Source of the DNA: Thermoanaerobaculia bacterium
Lineage (GTDB): Bacteria; Acidobacteriota; Thermoanaerobaculia; Gp7-AA8
Assembly: GCA_017883235.1 (NCBI GenBank)
Contig: JADGNY010000066.1
Coordinates: 1 to 37,522 of the forward strand
DNA: 37,522 bases
Direction of reading: 5' to 3'
Position numbers and translations under genes: made by a program. The notes below the pieces were generated by a model. It did not search any database. It was not told where the DNA came from and saw nothing but the letters and a program-made list of their open reading frames with translations. Within the stretch, counting starts at the first letter, position 1; each line of letters starts with the position of its first letter. This document shows, piece by piece, positions 1-7,956 of the stretch.

Positions 1-419
1 ATGGCGTTGTCGAACTTCGTGCCGTAGTGGATGGTGGAGATGAGGGGCATGCCCTTGCCGTCGATCGAGTTGCGAAGGAAGGCGCGGGCGAAGAAATCGT
101 ACGTGGCGCCGGAGCCGTCGAAGGCCTCGATGGCCTCGATGTCGCTGCTGACGGCCGCGTGGTCGGCCATGACCAGCTTGCCGGGGAGGTGCCGCGAATG
201 GCCGGCGTCATAGACGCGCCGGTTCTTCCCGGGGAGCGGCGGCGGCGGCGCGGCGGGCGCCATCAGCGCGTTGGCACGGCCGGCGGTGATCAGCCGGCTG
301 TGATACAGCGTCGAGGCGATGCGCTCGCGGACGTCGTCGTCCCCATGCTCGGCCAGGTGCCGCTGGATGTGCAGCGGGATGACAGAGCATGCCGGATGTT
401 GTACTTTCGTATGTGACAT
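1..419 (-). CDS. M4 (protealysin-type) metallopeptidase, N-terminal part, truncated by window edge
   Basis: The frame is open from an ATG at 419 to the window edge (about 139 residues, reading toward position 1). It starts MSHTKVQHPACSVIPLHIQ, which matches the short N-terminal propeptide of protealysin-like thermolysins (a C-S-x-I-P-P/L-x-I-x-R type motif). It then reads VYDAGHSRHLPGKLV and ends HYGTKFDNA, typical of the start of the M4 catalytic domain, where FDNAxWxG follows. The zinc motif HExxH would lie beyond the edge and cannot be seen. A good ribosome site (AGGAG) lies about 6 bases upstream of the ATG. No classical signal peptide is present, as is known for protealysin-type enzymes, which are often cytoplasmic or exported in other ways. 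The unknown 225-residue gene lies 57 bp upstream on the same strand and may be co-transcribed. Confidence 0.85.
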   Translation of the reverse strand, partial: MSHTKVQHPACSVIPLHIQRHLAEHGDDDVRERIASTLYHSRLITAGRANALMAPAAPPPPLPGKNRRVYDAGHSRHLPGKLVMADHAAVSSDIEAIEAFDGSGATYDFFARAFLRNSIDGKGMPLISTIHYGTKFDNA

Positions 420-476
420 GAATCTCCTTTCTCTCAGGATGGGGTGAGTGTCAGGGCATGACCGCGGGCCACGCGG

Positions 477-1154
477 TCATGCCCGCTCGTCTGCGGTGAG
501 CCCTCCGATGGCTGACGGGATGGGAAGAATCGGGACCGGGACCGGAGCGGGCGCGCTGGGGACCGGAGCGGGAGTGCCCGGCGCGGAGACGGGAGTTGGT
601 ACCGGAACTGGCGTGCCCGGTGTTGGGGTCACCTTCTTCCGTCCGCCTTTGCCCGCCTTGCCGAGGTCTCGTCTCAGGTTGCCGACGTGCGAGGCCACCG
701 TCGTGCTCAGGGGATTGAGGGCGACGCGCTTGGCGATGGCATAGACCTCCAGCGCTCCATTCCCGGCGTTTGCCTTCCGGGAGTTGATGCTGAAGGTGAG
801 GTTCTTTGCCGCCGCGTACATCCGGTCCGCCATCGGGCGAAACGCGTCGATGAACTGGAGCGCGTCGCGGGCCTCGGTGGCATCGAAGGTACCCCCTTGC
901 AGCTCGGGGTTCGCCTCGACCGCGGCCACAGCCGTGGCGATGAACTGCAGCGGCACGTTCTGGTGCCTGTTGACGAATACCGTCGTGTCGGGGTGGGCCT
1001 CCACGAAGGTGGGAATGAGCGCCAGCATGTCGTCGATGGCCTTGGCCAGGTTCTCGGCGATCTGCTGGTAGTGCGTGATGGTTGGGGTCTGTGCAGGCTG
1101 CACCGGATCGGCCGGTACCTGCGGCACATCTCCCGCTGCTTTGGTGTTGGACAT
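477..1154 (-). CDS. Unknown protein with Pro-rich C-terminal tail
   Basis: I do not recognise the family. The start at 1154 (MSNTKAAGDVPQ) is chosen because a perfect AGGAGG lies 5-6 bases upstream; a longer frame to 1382 exists, but its extra 76 residues look non-coding. The 225-residue product has a Pro/Gln-rich N-terminus and a helical middle (about residues 25-150) with alternating hydrophobics (ENLAKAIDDMLALIPTFVEA). A basic patch GKAGKGGRKK follows near residue 175. The tail of about 45 residues is made of Pro, Val, Thr, Ala and Gly and looks like a disordered linker or anchor. There is no signal peptide or membrane segment. It lies 57 bp upstream of the M4 peptidase in the same direction, so a partner or substrate role is possible but unproven. 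It does not resemble the known protealysin inhibitor emfourin to my eye. Confidence 0.7.
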   Translation of the reverse strand: MSNTKAAGDVPQVPADPVQPAQTPTITHYQQIAENLAKAIDDMLALIPTFVEAHPDTTVFVNRHQNVPLQFIATAVAAVEANPELQGGTFDATEARDALQFIDAFRPMADRMYAAAKNLTFSINSRKANAGNGALEVYAIAKRVALNPLSTTVASHVGNLRRDLGKAGKGGRKKVTPTPGTPVPVPTPVSAPGTPAPVPSAPAPVPVPILPIPSAIGGLTADERA

Positions 1155-1589
1155 CTCTATCCTCCTGTTGAAGGCCGCGAGCTCGCGCCACACGCGCGGA
1201 CGCGCGGCCTGGTTACCCGGACGGCTCTGATCGGGAGCCTCCAGGCATGCGGCACTCGTACGCGTGCCGATCGGGTGTGAGGGGGCGCTACCCAGTCTGC
1301 AGAGACGCGTTCCACAAAGGAGCCGCACGGGCTCGAGGCCGTTCCGCGGCGATTGGCGTCTGAGGCTGGTTTCGTCCGTCACGCAAGGGGAGAGCCGTGA
1401 GGGGGGAAGATTCCTACCCAGAAAAAAAGTGGGACTTATAAGTCACTTACTGGGCATTTCGCTCTCTACGGAGGGGTGGTGGCGTGCCGGAAATGGTACC
1501 TTTTCACCCAGCCGGAGCGAGGGTGGGGGTCAAAAAAAAGTTTGCACTGGTGCAAGGGCTCAGACTGGCATCGTGAGTCGTGACCCTTA

Positions 1590-1812
1590 CTGTCATCCTG
1601 AGGCGCCGGAGCTGCGAGTCGCGAAGCGATGAAGCAGCGGAGGACGGCCGAAGGACCCCCAAGTTGTATCCCGGTTGGGGCGGCGGAATGGTCGACAGCC
1701 CCCTCCCTGTCCGGGTTTCAACTTGGGGGTCCTTCGGCGTCCTCCGCCGCGACGATCGATCCGAGCAAGCATCAACATTTGAGGCGCGGCTGCGGCAGCC
1801 TCAGGATGACAG
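1590..1812. repeat. 223-bp imperfect inverted-repeat element in a gene-free region
   Basis: The outer arms are exact: CTGTCATCCTGAGGC at 1590-1604 is the reverse complement of 1798-1812. A second, longer pair follows inside: 1640-1666 (contains GCCGAAGGACCCCCAAGTTG) pairs with 1719-1745. Between the inner arms is about 50 bp with no obvious symmetry. The whole can fold as one long interrupted stem. No convincing gene overlaps it. The TCATCCTGAG motif resembles dispersed repeats seen in many high-GC environmental genomes. The element has no transposase, so it is a non-autonomous repeat or a relic. The rest of 1155-2170 shows no gene; a 12-bp palindrome (GACTTATAAGTC, 1433-1444) is the only other visible structure. 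Confidence 0.75.
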
Positions 1813-2173
1813 GTGGTGGGGGCGGCGCGCGTTGGTCAGCCGGGGGGGAGCGACACACCGTTGTAGTCGAAAGCGCGAACTACCCACGTTTTGAACCTGC
1901 TTAGGAGCGACTGCAGGTCGAAATTGTCGCTACCTGGAGCTGAGGCAAAAGCAGGCACCGTGACGCTAAGTGCCGCTACGATCAATACACCTACGGGTCG
2001 GCGGCCCTTCCATGCGTAGAGGTCTCCCTACAAAGAGGAGCGTCGCGACCGAGGTACATCCCTACCCCCCTCTTTACTTAGACAAGTATACGGTGCTGAA
2101 GGTTACCGGCCGCTCGGAACGGAAAACCAGGTGGCCGTTGCTGCGGAAGGTGGTCCGGCGACGAGCTCACGGA

Positions 2174-2642
2174 CATCCGGAGGCAGTTAACACGCTCCCG
2201 GAGGCAGTTGAACTGCCTCTCGGAGGCAGTGAATACGCTCATGGAGGCAGTTAACAGGCTCTCCGAGGCAGTTGAACTGCCTCTCGGAGGCAGTTAATAC
2301 GCTCATGAAGGCTGTTAACACGCTCCCGGAGGCAGTTGAACTGCCTCTCGGAGGCAGTTAATACGCTCCTGGAGGCAGTTAACACGCTCCCGGAGGCAGT
2401 TAAACTGCCTCTCGGAGGCAGTTAATACACTCCCAGAGGCAGTTAACACGCTCCCGCAGGCAGTTGAACTGCCTCTCGGAGGCAGTTAATACGCTCTCGG
2501 AGGCAGTTAACACGCTCCCGCAGGCAGTTGAACTGCCTCTCGGAGGCGGTTCATACGCTCCCGGAGGCAGTAAACACGCTCCCGCAGGCAGTTGAACTGC
2601 CTCTCGGAAGCAGTTAACTGTCTTCCGGAGGCAGTTAACTGT
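2174..2642. repeat. 64-bp tandem repeat array (about seven units) upstream of pdxJ
   Basis: The motif AACTGCCTC recurs at 2211, 2275, 2339, 2403, 2467, 2531 and 2595, exactly 64 bp apart each time. Each unit has three sub-blocks of 21, 22 and 21 bp, each beginning with GGAGGCAGTT. The middle block adds AACTGCCTC, giving a palindrome (GAGGCAGTT-G-AACTGCCTC). The next sub-block then makes a 9-bp stem with a TCG loop (AACTGCCTC/GAGGCAGTT). Units differ by a few point changes. Because 64 is not a multiple of 3, the array cannot encode a periodic peptide. It has no unique spacers, so it is not CRISPR. It ends about 40 bp before the pdxJ start codon. Confidence 0.9.
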
Positions 2643-2680
2643 CTTCCTCCGGCTGCGCGCCTCTCTGCTAACCTTCCTCC

Positions 2681-3400
2681 ATGCGTCTCGCCGTCAACAT
2701 CGACCACATCGCTACCATCCGTGAAGCGCGCAAGAGTGACGAGCCGGATCCTGTCGCGGCAGCGGCGATCTGCGAGCTGGCCGGGGCCCAGGGGATCACG
2801 GTGCATCTGCGCGGCGACCGGAGGCATATTCAGGACCGTGATGCCGAGATTCTGGCGCGCACGGTGTCGACGCATCTCAACGTGGAGATGGCGGCATCGC
2901 CGGAGATGGTTCGGGTCGCGCAGACGGTCAAGCCGCATCAGGTGACGCTGGTCCCGGAGCGGCGCGACGAGCTGACCACCGAGGGGGGGCTGGACGTGCT
3001 GCTCCACTCGAGCAATATCGACAAGACCATCCGGCAGTTGCTGGACGCGGGGATCGACGTCTCGATCTTCGTCGATCCCGATCTGGAGCAGTTGCGGCAG
3101 TGCCAGAAGCTGCGGGTACCGAAGGTCGAGATCAATACCGGCAAGTTCGCCGAGGCCTTTGCGCGCCGCGTGAGCTGGTCCGCGGAGCTGGAGAAGGTGA
3201 CCACAGCAGCCAAGGCGGCCCGGAAGATGGGGCTCGGCGTTCTGGCCGGTCACGGTCTGAACTACCGCAACATCGACAGCATCGCCGCTCTCACCGACAT
3301 CGAGGAGCTGAACATCGGACACTCGATCGTGGCCCGCGCCGCGCTGGTGGGGCTGGAGCGGGCGGTTCGGGAGATGGTGTCGTTGATGAAAAGAATTTGA
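2681..3400 (+). CDS. pdxJ: Pyridoxine 5'-phosphate synthase PdxJ
   Basis: PdxJ condenses 1-deoxy-D-xylulose 5-phosphate with 3-amino-2-oxopropyl phosphate to make pyridoxine 5'-phosphate, the last ring-forming step of the DXP-dependent vitamin B6 pathway, in the cytosol. The 239-residue length is normal. Family signatures are clear: the N-terminal LAVNIDHIATIREAR, the HLRGDRRHIQDRD loop (most members have E instead of G in HLREDRRHI), the VTLVPERRDELTTEGG phosphate and active-site loop, and the C-terminal LAGHGLNYRN and ELNIGHSIVARA. The start follows the tandem repeat array by about 40 bp and has no clear Shine-Dalgarno sequence; the bases just upstream are pyrimidine-rich. The gene stands alone and converges on the transglutaminase gene. 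Confidence 0.97.
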   Translation: MRLAVNIDHIATIREARKSDEPDPVAAAAICELAGAQGITVHLRGDRRHIQDRDAEILARTVSTHLNVEMAASPEMVRVAQTVKPHQVTLVPERRDELTTEGGLDVLLHSSNIDKTIRQLLDAGIDVSIFVDPDLEQLRQCQKLRVPKVEINTGKFAEAFARRVSWSAELEKVTTAAKAARKMGLGVLAGHGLNYRNIDSIAALTDIEELNIGHSIVARAALVGLERAVREMVSLMKRI

Positions 3401-3457
3401 ACCACAGAGGCACAGAGGACACAGAGAAAACCTCTGTGATCTCTGTGTCTCTGTGGT
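3401..3457. terminator. Large imperfect hairpin (CACAGAG repeat) between convergent genes
   Basis: The arms at 3401-3426 (ACCACAGAGGCACAGAGGAC...) and 3432-3457 (...CTCTGTGTCTCTGTGGT) pair over about 26 bp with three mismatches and a loop of about 5 bases. Each arm is itself a run of CACAGAG units. It begins directly after the pdxJ stop codon and ends 18 bp before the end of the oppositely oriented transglutaminase gene. A bidirectional terminator or mRNA-end stabiliser is a reasonable role. There is no U-run, and the motif resembles a dispersed repeat of environmental genomes, so it may simply be a repeat that landed in a permissive spot. Confidence 0.6.
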
Positions 3458-3475
3458 GAAGAATTCTTGACCACA

Positions 3476-5497
3476 TCAACGCATCTCCGCCAACCCCTTC
3501 CGAATCCTCCCCGCCCGCCCCTTCTCCGCCATCCGCGAAAAACGCTCGGCTTCATACAGAGCGATCAGCGGCGCCAGCTCGAGCGCCGCCGCAGGATGCA
3601 TGCGGTGCAGCTGCGACAGCGCTTCCTCCATCGTCATGGCCGGGCCGACTTCGATGCCGAGTCGGGCGAGGTGGAGGGCGAGGAGATCGAAGAGAGAGCG
3701 GCGGCGGCGCGCGAGGAGGACGACCCCAGCACCGGAGATCAGGAGAGCGGCCATCAACAAGCCGAAAGTGCGCGCGCCGGGGCTGCGCAATGCCAGGGTG
3801 GAGGCGGCCACGGCCAGGCGGAGCCGGTCGAACAGGTCGATGGCCAGAGCGAGCTGATCGCCGAGACCGTAGGTCAGGATGTGGCGGTCCCAGAAGTAGT
3901 TCACCCAGTCGGCCAGCGCCGAGGCGTAGGCGTGGAGAAGGCCGTCGTGCGCGGTGCCGGGGCGGAGAGAGGCCGGAGTCGGGTCGAAGGTCTGCCACGC
4001 CCTCCCGTCCCACACCTCCACCCACGCATGCGCGTCTTCGTTGCGGACGATGAAGTAGCCGGTGATCGGATTGAGCGTGCCCCCGTAGAAGCCGCCGACG
4101 ATGCGCGCGGGAGTGTTGAGCGCCGTCATCAGCGCCACCATCCCCGCGGCGAAGTATTCGCAATGTCCGCGGTGCTCCTGGAGCAGGAACTGATCGACGG
4201 TCATGGTGTGTCCGATCGTTGCCGGGTCGGGCACGTAGCGGAAGCGGGTGGCGAGGTAGCGCTCGATCGCCGCGGCCTGCTTCATCGGATCGGTTTCATT
4301 GCCGGCGATCTGCCGCGCCATGGCCTGCACCGGCGGGGTGACCGGATAGTTCGAGACGGTTACCTTCTGCCGCCGGCGGGGCGCGGTCTCATGCGCGAGG
4401 GCGACGTCGTAGGTGATGGTGTTGCCGTGCGATTGCCAGACCGTGTAGATGTCGCGCGTCGGCCCTTCGGCGATCTGACCGGTGCCGCTGACTTCATAAG
4501 TCCCGACCGGCAGGAACAGGCGGCTTCCGATCGTGAACCGCTGCTGCACGCTGGCCGTCCTGGTGAGCCCCGCGGGGCGCGCGATGACGGTCCTGCCGTC
4601 GCTGCTGTCGAGCGGGATGAAGTCACGCCGTCCCTGCAGCCAGGTGTTGTTGGTGAAGCGCTCGTAGATGGTCCCCTTCAGGCGCAGCGGCGTGAAGAAC
4701 GGGATGGTCTCCGGCCCCATCCAGACGCGGCTGACCACAGAGGCATCGCTGCTGATCGAGCGCGGCTCGTTGAGATTGATCGAGTCGCTGAGACCGGTGC
4801 TGGCATTGCTGAGCGATCCGGACATGCCCGGGAGGAGCGGATTCCGGACGCGCGGCAGCAGCGGGAAAAGAAACGCGCCGATGAGCAGGGCGCCGAAGAC
4901 GTAGAACGATGCCGCGCGGCCGGACGGTGGTTCGTGCGCGGAGCGTTCATCGGTCATCCTGACCGTCTCCTCGTGGCTGAGGTGCATGAGCTGCCGCAGC
5001 AGAAAGAATCCGAAAAGAATCACGAACGGGAGGATGGCGATGTGCGTGGAAGTGGCCACGCTGGCGGTGAAGATGAGCGACGCGGTGAGCAAACGCTGCG
5101 CGGCGTTGCGCGTCCGCACCGATTCGATCGGCTGATAGGCGGCGATAAAGAGGATGAGATGGGTTGATGCGGCGATGGCGCTGCGCGAGATCATCGCCGC
5201 GTCGACGATGTAGAACGGAACGTAGGCGATGGCCAGAACGCGCATGACCATCGGCGGCACCACTTCCGGCCCCTTCCCGAGCGCGACACGGACGGCGATC
5301 GCCAGCAGCATGGCGTGAAAGGCCAGCACCGGCATCACGGAGATCGCCTGCGTCACGTAGAGCGGGACGGCGGCGAACATGGTGAGGAAGAGGAGCTCGA
5401 GGTCGGTGAAGCGGGTGTCGGGGGTCGGGAGTCGGGAGTCGGATTGGGCGAGACGGTTGTCGGTTATCGGTTGTCGGTTTTCGGTGAGTGCGGTCAT
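3476..5497 (-). CDS. Membrane transglutaminase-like protein (TgpA type, DUF3488 + transglutaminase core)
   Basis: A 673-residue integral membrane protein. After an odd N-terminal stretch (residues 1-28, repeat-derived, PTPDTRF), several hydrophobic segments span about residues 30-215. A periplasmic transglutaminase-like domain follows, with the Cys-His-Asp triad in GHCEYFA (C446), DAHAWVEVW (H490) and FDPTP (D505). A further membrane segment (about 575-597) and a cytoplasmic tail come last. TgpA-like proteins are thought to act on peptide or protein substrates at the cell envelope; the exact reaction is not known. Its ATG overlaps the stop codon of the upstream DUF58 gene (ATGA), the usual pairing for this family. 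The N-terminus lies in a repeat element (see 5413-5558), so the first 28 residues are not family sequence; the true start could be further in. Confidence 0.93.
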   Translation of the reverse strand: MTALTENRQPITDNRLAQSDSRLPTPDTRFTDLELLFLTMFAAVPLYVTQAISVMPVLAFHAMLLAIAVRVALGKGPEVVPPMVMRVLAIAYVPFYIVDAAMISRSAIAASTHLILFIAAYQPIESVRTRNAAQRLLTASLIFTASVATSTHIAILPFVILFGFFLLRQLMHLSHEETVRMTDERSAHEPPSGRAASFYVFGALLIGAFLFPLLPRVRNPLLPGMSGSLSNASTGLSDSINLNEPRSISSDASVVSRVWMGPETIPFFTPLRLKGTIYERFTNNTWLQGRRDFIPLDSSDGRTVIARPAGLTRTASVQQRFTIGSRLFLPVGTYEVSGTGQIAEGPTRDIYTVWQSHGNTITYDVALAHETAPRRRQKVTVSNYPVTPPVQAMARQIAGNETDPMKQAAAIERYLATRFRYVPDPATIGHTMTVDQFLLQEHRGHCEYFAAGMVALMTALNTPARIVGGFYGGTLNPITGYFIVRNEDAHAWVEVWDGRAWQTFDPTPASLRPGTAHDGLLHAYASALADWVNYFWDRHILTYGLGDQLALAIDLFDRLRLAVAASTLALRSPGARTFGLLMAALLISGAGVVLLARRRRSLFDLLALHLARLGIEVGPAMTMEEALSQLHRMHPAAALELAPLIALYEAERFSRMAEKGRAGRIRKGLAEMR

Positions 5498-5558
5498 GCT
5501 CCGGCCTCCGACACCCGATCTCCGACCCCCGACACCCGACTCCCGACCCCCGTCACGG
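5413..5558. repeat. Modular GAGTCGGG/GGTTGTCGG repeat element across a gene junction
   Basis: The left arm is a run of GTCGGGAGTCGGG units (about 5415-5444), the middle is four GGTTGTCGG-like units (about 5453-5485), and the right arm is the inverted form with CCCGACTCCCGACCCC units (about 5508-5552). It spans the stop of the DUF58 gene and the start of the transglutaminase gene. It therefore supplies the last about 17 residues of one protein (GVGSRVSGVGDRVSEAGA) and the first about 28 of the other. The same three-part structure in the same orientation occurs at 25728-25856 inside the M3 peptidase gene. Confidence 0.85.
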
Positions 5559-6516
5559 TGAAAATCACACTATCCCGATCCACCGTCTGCGCCACCGGTT
5601 CGCGCGTCGATTCGAGGAGCGCAAGAGCGCGGAACATGGCGGCGTCGCCGTCGTGGCCGGAGCGAAGGGTGATGTGGGGGATGGAAAAGGTCACTTCCAG
5701 TCCGCGGTGCAGCGCGTCATCGAGGAACGTGGCGGCCTCGCTGATCATCGTCTCGAACGTCTCCTCGCTGACATCCGACGGCCGATAGGGGTCGACGACG
5801 ATGTGGACCGAACGGCCGACCTCGACTTCCGTCTGCTTGATGATCCAGCGCCCGAGGGAGGCGGACTTCTTCCAATGGACGCGGCGGAGCGAATCGCCGC
5901 GGACGTAATCGCGGAATGAGTGGATCTCCGTTCCACCGCCGATGCGATTCGAGGTATCGACATCCCCCTCCACGAGGCGAAAACGATCGCGGGCGATGTT
6001 TTCTTCGAGCAGCCGGGGAAAGACGACCACGTCACCATCCAGCCGGGGGCGGCGCTTCTTGAGGAAAAAGCCGAACGGGTAGCGCGTGTAGAGATCGATG
6101 CGGCTGAGCTTCACCAGGCCGCGCCTTCGGAAGCGGAACATCGCATGCGCCACGACCTCTCCTCGGCGCTCGATGAGTGGGATGCAGATCGGGGCGTCGA
6201 GATCGCTGGAGGTGACGATGACGTCGCGCACGTTCCAGATGGGCGAGCGGTTGATGACGCGAAGCCGCCCGTGCGCCGGCCGTCCGGCCCACACTTCCTC
6301 GACCCCGTCGAGCTCCACCGCGAGATGCTTGAGCCCCCCCTTCGAAGCGATGCCCGAAAGAAGCAGGCAGCCGAGCATCAAGGAGAGGCCGATGTAGAGC
6401 GAGTTGTTGCCGGTATTGATGGCGGCGAACCCGATGACGACGGTGAAGATGACGAACGACGTGCCGATGCGCGTGAGGCGGACGACGCCGTCGAATTGCC
6501 ATGGTTTCACGGGCAT
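5494..6516 (-). CDS. DUF58 domain protein
   Basis: A 340-residue protein with two N-terminal membrane segments (about residues 15-60, VIFTVVIGFAAINTGNNSLY), then a beta-rich domain, then the DUF58 signature SFRDYVRGDSLRRVHWKKSA near residues 205-225 and a von Willebrand A-like fold to the end (VHIVVDPYR). DUF58 proteins are usually encoded with an AAA+ MoxR ATPase and a transglutaminase. Here only the transglutaminase follows, by a 4-base ATGA overlap, and no MoxR gene is visible in the window. The last about 17 residues come from the repeat element at the junction and are unlikely to be part of the conserved domain. The upstream region is the inverted repeat at 6555-6686, shared with the divergent gene. 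Confidence 0.9.
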   Translation of the reverse strand: MPVKPWQFDGVVRLTRIGTSFVIFTVVIGFAAINTGNNSLYIGLSLMLGCLLLSGIASKGGLKHLAVELDGVEEVWAGRPAHGRLRVINRSPIWNVRDVIVTSSDLDAPICIPLIERRGEVVAHAMFRFRRRGLVKLSRIDLYTRYPFGFFLKKRRPRLDGDVVVFPRLLEENIARDRFRLVEGDVDTSNRIGGGTEIHSFRDYVRGDSLRRVHWKKSASLGRWIIKQTEVEVGRSVHIVVDPYRPSDVSEETFETMISEAATFLDDALHRGLEVTFSIPHITLRSGHDGDAAMFRALALLESTREPVAQTVDRDSVIFTVTGVGSRVSGVGDRVSEAGA

Positions 6517-6554
6517 ATCAATGTTTGCGGGGTGGCTGGGATTCCGTGGGACTT

Positions 6555-6686
6555 GGTCTCGCGGTCTCGGGGTTGCGCGGTCTCGCGGTGCTTTCTTTCA
6601 CGGCCAGCTTCCTGGCTCTCAAATCCATGCCCCGGCAAACGTGTGACCGCGAGACCGCGTAACCGCGAGACCGCGCAACCCCGAGA
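6555..6686. repeat. Inverted GACCGCGAGACCGCG repeats between divergent genes
   Basis: The left arm (6555-6589) is made of GGTCTCGCGGTCTCGGGG units and the right arm (6646-6686) is its near-exact inverted copy (ACCGCGAGACCGCG, twice). About 56 bp of non-repeat sequence lies between. The arms fill the promoter region between the DUF58 gene (start 6516) and the sorbosone-dehydrogenase-like gene (start 6699). Related runs occur inside the RND permease gene (10787-10822) and before the sigma factor gene (about 36805-36825). Confidence 0.8.
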
Positions 6687-6698
6687 TACACTTCCTGC

Positions 6699-7934
6699 AT
6701 GACCTCCCGCTTCCTTCTCGTCTCTACCATCGCCGCCTTCGCCTGTTCGCGTGCCTCGGGGCAATTGCCCGGAGTCGTTGCGCAGGCGCATGACCCGATG
6801 TTGCAGCATCATGAGATTCGCATCGAGCAATTGCCGAAGCCGTATGGCACGCCGTCGTCGGGAAACCCGCCGCTCGTCCGTTCCCAGCCCTCTGATGCGA
6901 CGCTTCATGTGCCTCCGGGGTTCCACGTCTCGCTCTTTGCCGAGAAGCTCGGCGATCCGCGGGCGATGCTGCAGGCGCCGAACGGCGACGTGATCGTCTC
7001 GGAGCCGGGCGAGGGGAAGATCACGATTCTTCGGGATGCGAACCACGATGGCATCGCCGAACAACGGTTCACCTTCGCCAGCGGCCTCAACGATCCGTAC
7101 GGACTGGCCTTTCACGACCGCTGGCTGTACGTCGGCAATGAAAACGCGGTGGTCCGTTTTGCGTACGCGCCGGGGCAGACGGCGGCGAAAGGGACGCCGG
7201 AGCAGATCGCGCCGCTGCCGGGGGGCGGCCACTCCACCCGAGGAGTGCTGTTCAACAAAGCAGGCACGAAGATGTATGTGTCGATCGGTTCCCACTCCAA
7301 CGTCAGCGCCGGTGAGCCGCCTGAGCGTGCCGCCATCGTCGAATTCAATCCGGACGGGAGCGGCAAGCGGATCTACGCCAGCGGTATGCGCAATCCGGTC
7401 GGAACGGCGTGGGAGCCGGTGACCGGCGCACTCTGGACCGCGGTCAACGAGCGCGACGGCCTCGGCGACGATCTGGTCCCCGATTACGCCACCAGCGTGC
7501 AGGCCGGCGCGTTTTACGGCTGGCCCTACGCATACCTCGGCGCTCACGAAGATCCGCGCCGCGCCGGCGAGCGCCGCGACCTGGTGGCGAAAACGATTCC
7601 CCCCTCCGTGCCGATCCAGGCCCACTCCGCACCGCTCGGCATCGCCTTTTATCAGGGGAAGATGTTTCCGCCCGAATACCGCGGCCGCGCCTTCGTCGCG
7701 CTGCACGGCTCCTGGAATCGTTCCCTCCGCACCGGCTACAAGATCATCAGCATCCCCTTCCGCGACGGACACCCCACCGGCGGCTACGACGATTTCCTCA
7801 CCGGCTGGATGACCGACGAGACCAGCCGCACGGTCTGGGGACGCCCGGTCGGCCTGCTCGTGCTCGCCGACGGCTCGCTGCTCATCTCGGATGACGGCGC
7901 CGGAAAGATCTGGCGAGTAACGTACGGGAAGTAG
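6699..7934 (+). CDS. Secreted PQQ-type sugar (L-sorbosone) dehydrogenase family protein
   Basis: A 411-residue protein with an N-terminal signal peptide (about residues 1-21, FLLVSTIAAFACSRASG) followed by a six-bladed beta-propeller of the glucose/L-sorbosone dehydrogenase family. Visible family stretches include VPPGFHVSLFAEKLGDPR, APNGDVIVSEPGEGKI, GLNDPYGLAFHDRWLYVGNE, GGHSTRGVLFN, ASGMRNPVG, ERDGLGDDLVPDY and FVALHGSWNRS. These enzymes oxidise sugars or aldoses in the periplasm using pyrroloquinoline quinone. No CxxCH haem motif is fused here, and no PQQ synthesis gene is nearby, so the true substrate and cofactor use are uncertain. The start codon lies about 12 bp after the inverted repeat block, with no strong ribosome site. 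Confidence 0.9.
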   Translation: MTSRFLLVSTIAAFACSRASGQLPGVVAQAHDPMLQHHEIRIEQLPKPYGTPSSGNPPLVRSQPSDATLHVPPGFHVSLFAEKLGDPRAMLQAPNGDVIVSEPGEGKITILRDANHDGIAEQRFTFASGLNDPYGLAFHDRWLYVGNENAVVRFAYAPGQTAAKGTPEQIAPLPGGGHSTRGVLFNKAGTKMYVSIGSHSNVSAGEPPERAAIVEFNPDGSGKRIYASGMRNPVGTAWEPVTGALWTAVNERDGLGDDLVPDYATSVQAGAFYGWPYAYLGAHEDPRRAGERRDLVAKTIPPSVPIQAHSAPLGIAFYQGKMFPPEYRGRAFVALHGSWNRSLRTGYKIISIPFRDGHPTGGYDDFLTGWMTDETSRTVWGRPVGLLVLADGSLLISDDGAGKIWRVTYGK

Positions 7935-7956
7935 TCGTAAGCGCTCTGCGATGAAA

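Noticed and set aside
2174-2642. CRISPR array
   Set aside because: The 64-bp units are complete repeats with small point changes; there are no unique spacers and no cas genes.
2174-2642. Repeated promoters: TTGAAC and TAATAC 17 bp apart in each unit
   Set aside because: The -10 match is only 3 of 6 and the spacer is the hairpin itself, so the likeness is weak.
2507-3322. Minus-strand frame through pdxJ into the tandem array
   Set aside because: It is the shadow of pdxJ continued into repeats; the 64-bp period does not keep a reading frame.
3467-5167. Long plus-strand open frame (566 codons) opposite the transglutaminase gene
   Set aside because: It is antisense to a well-conserved gene and its product is His/Arg/Glu-rich text typical of high-GC shadow frames.
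6507-7772. Minus-strand open frame (421 codons) opposite the sorbosone-dehydrogenase-like gene
   Set aside because: Antisense shadow; no domain, and the sense strand is clearly a propeller protein.
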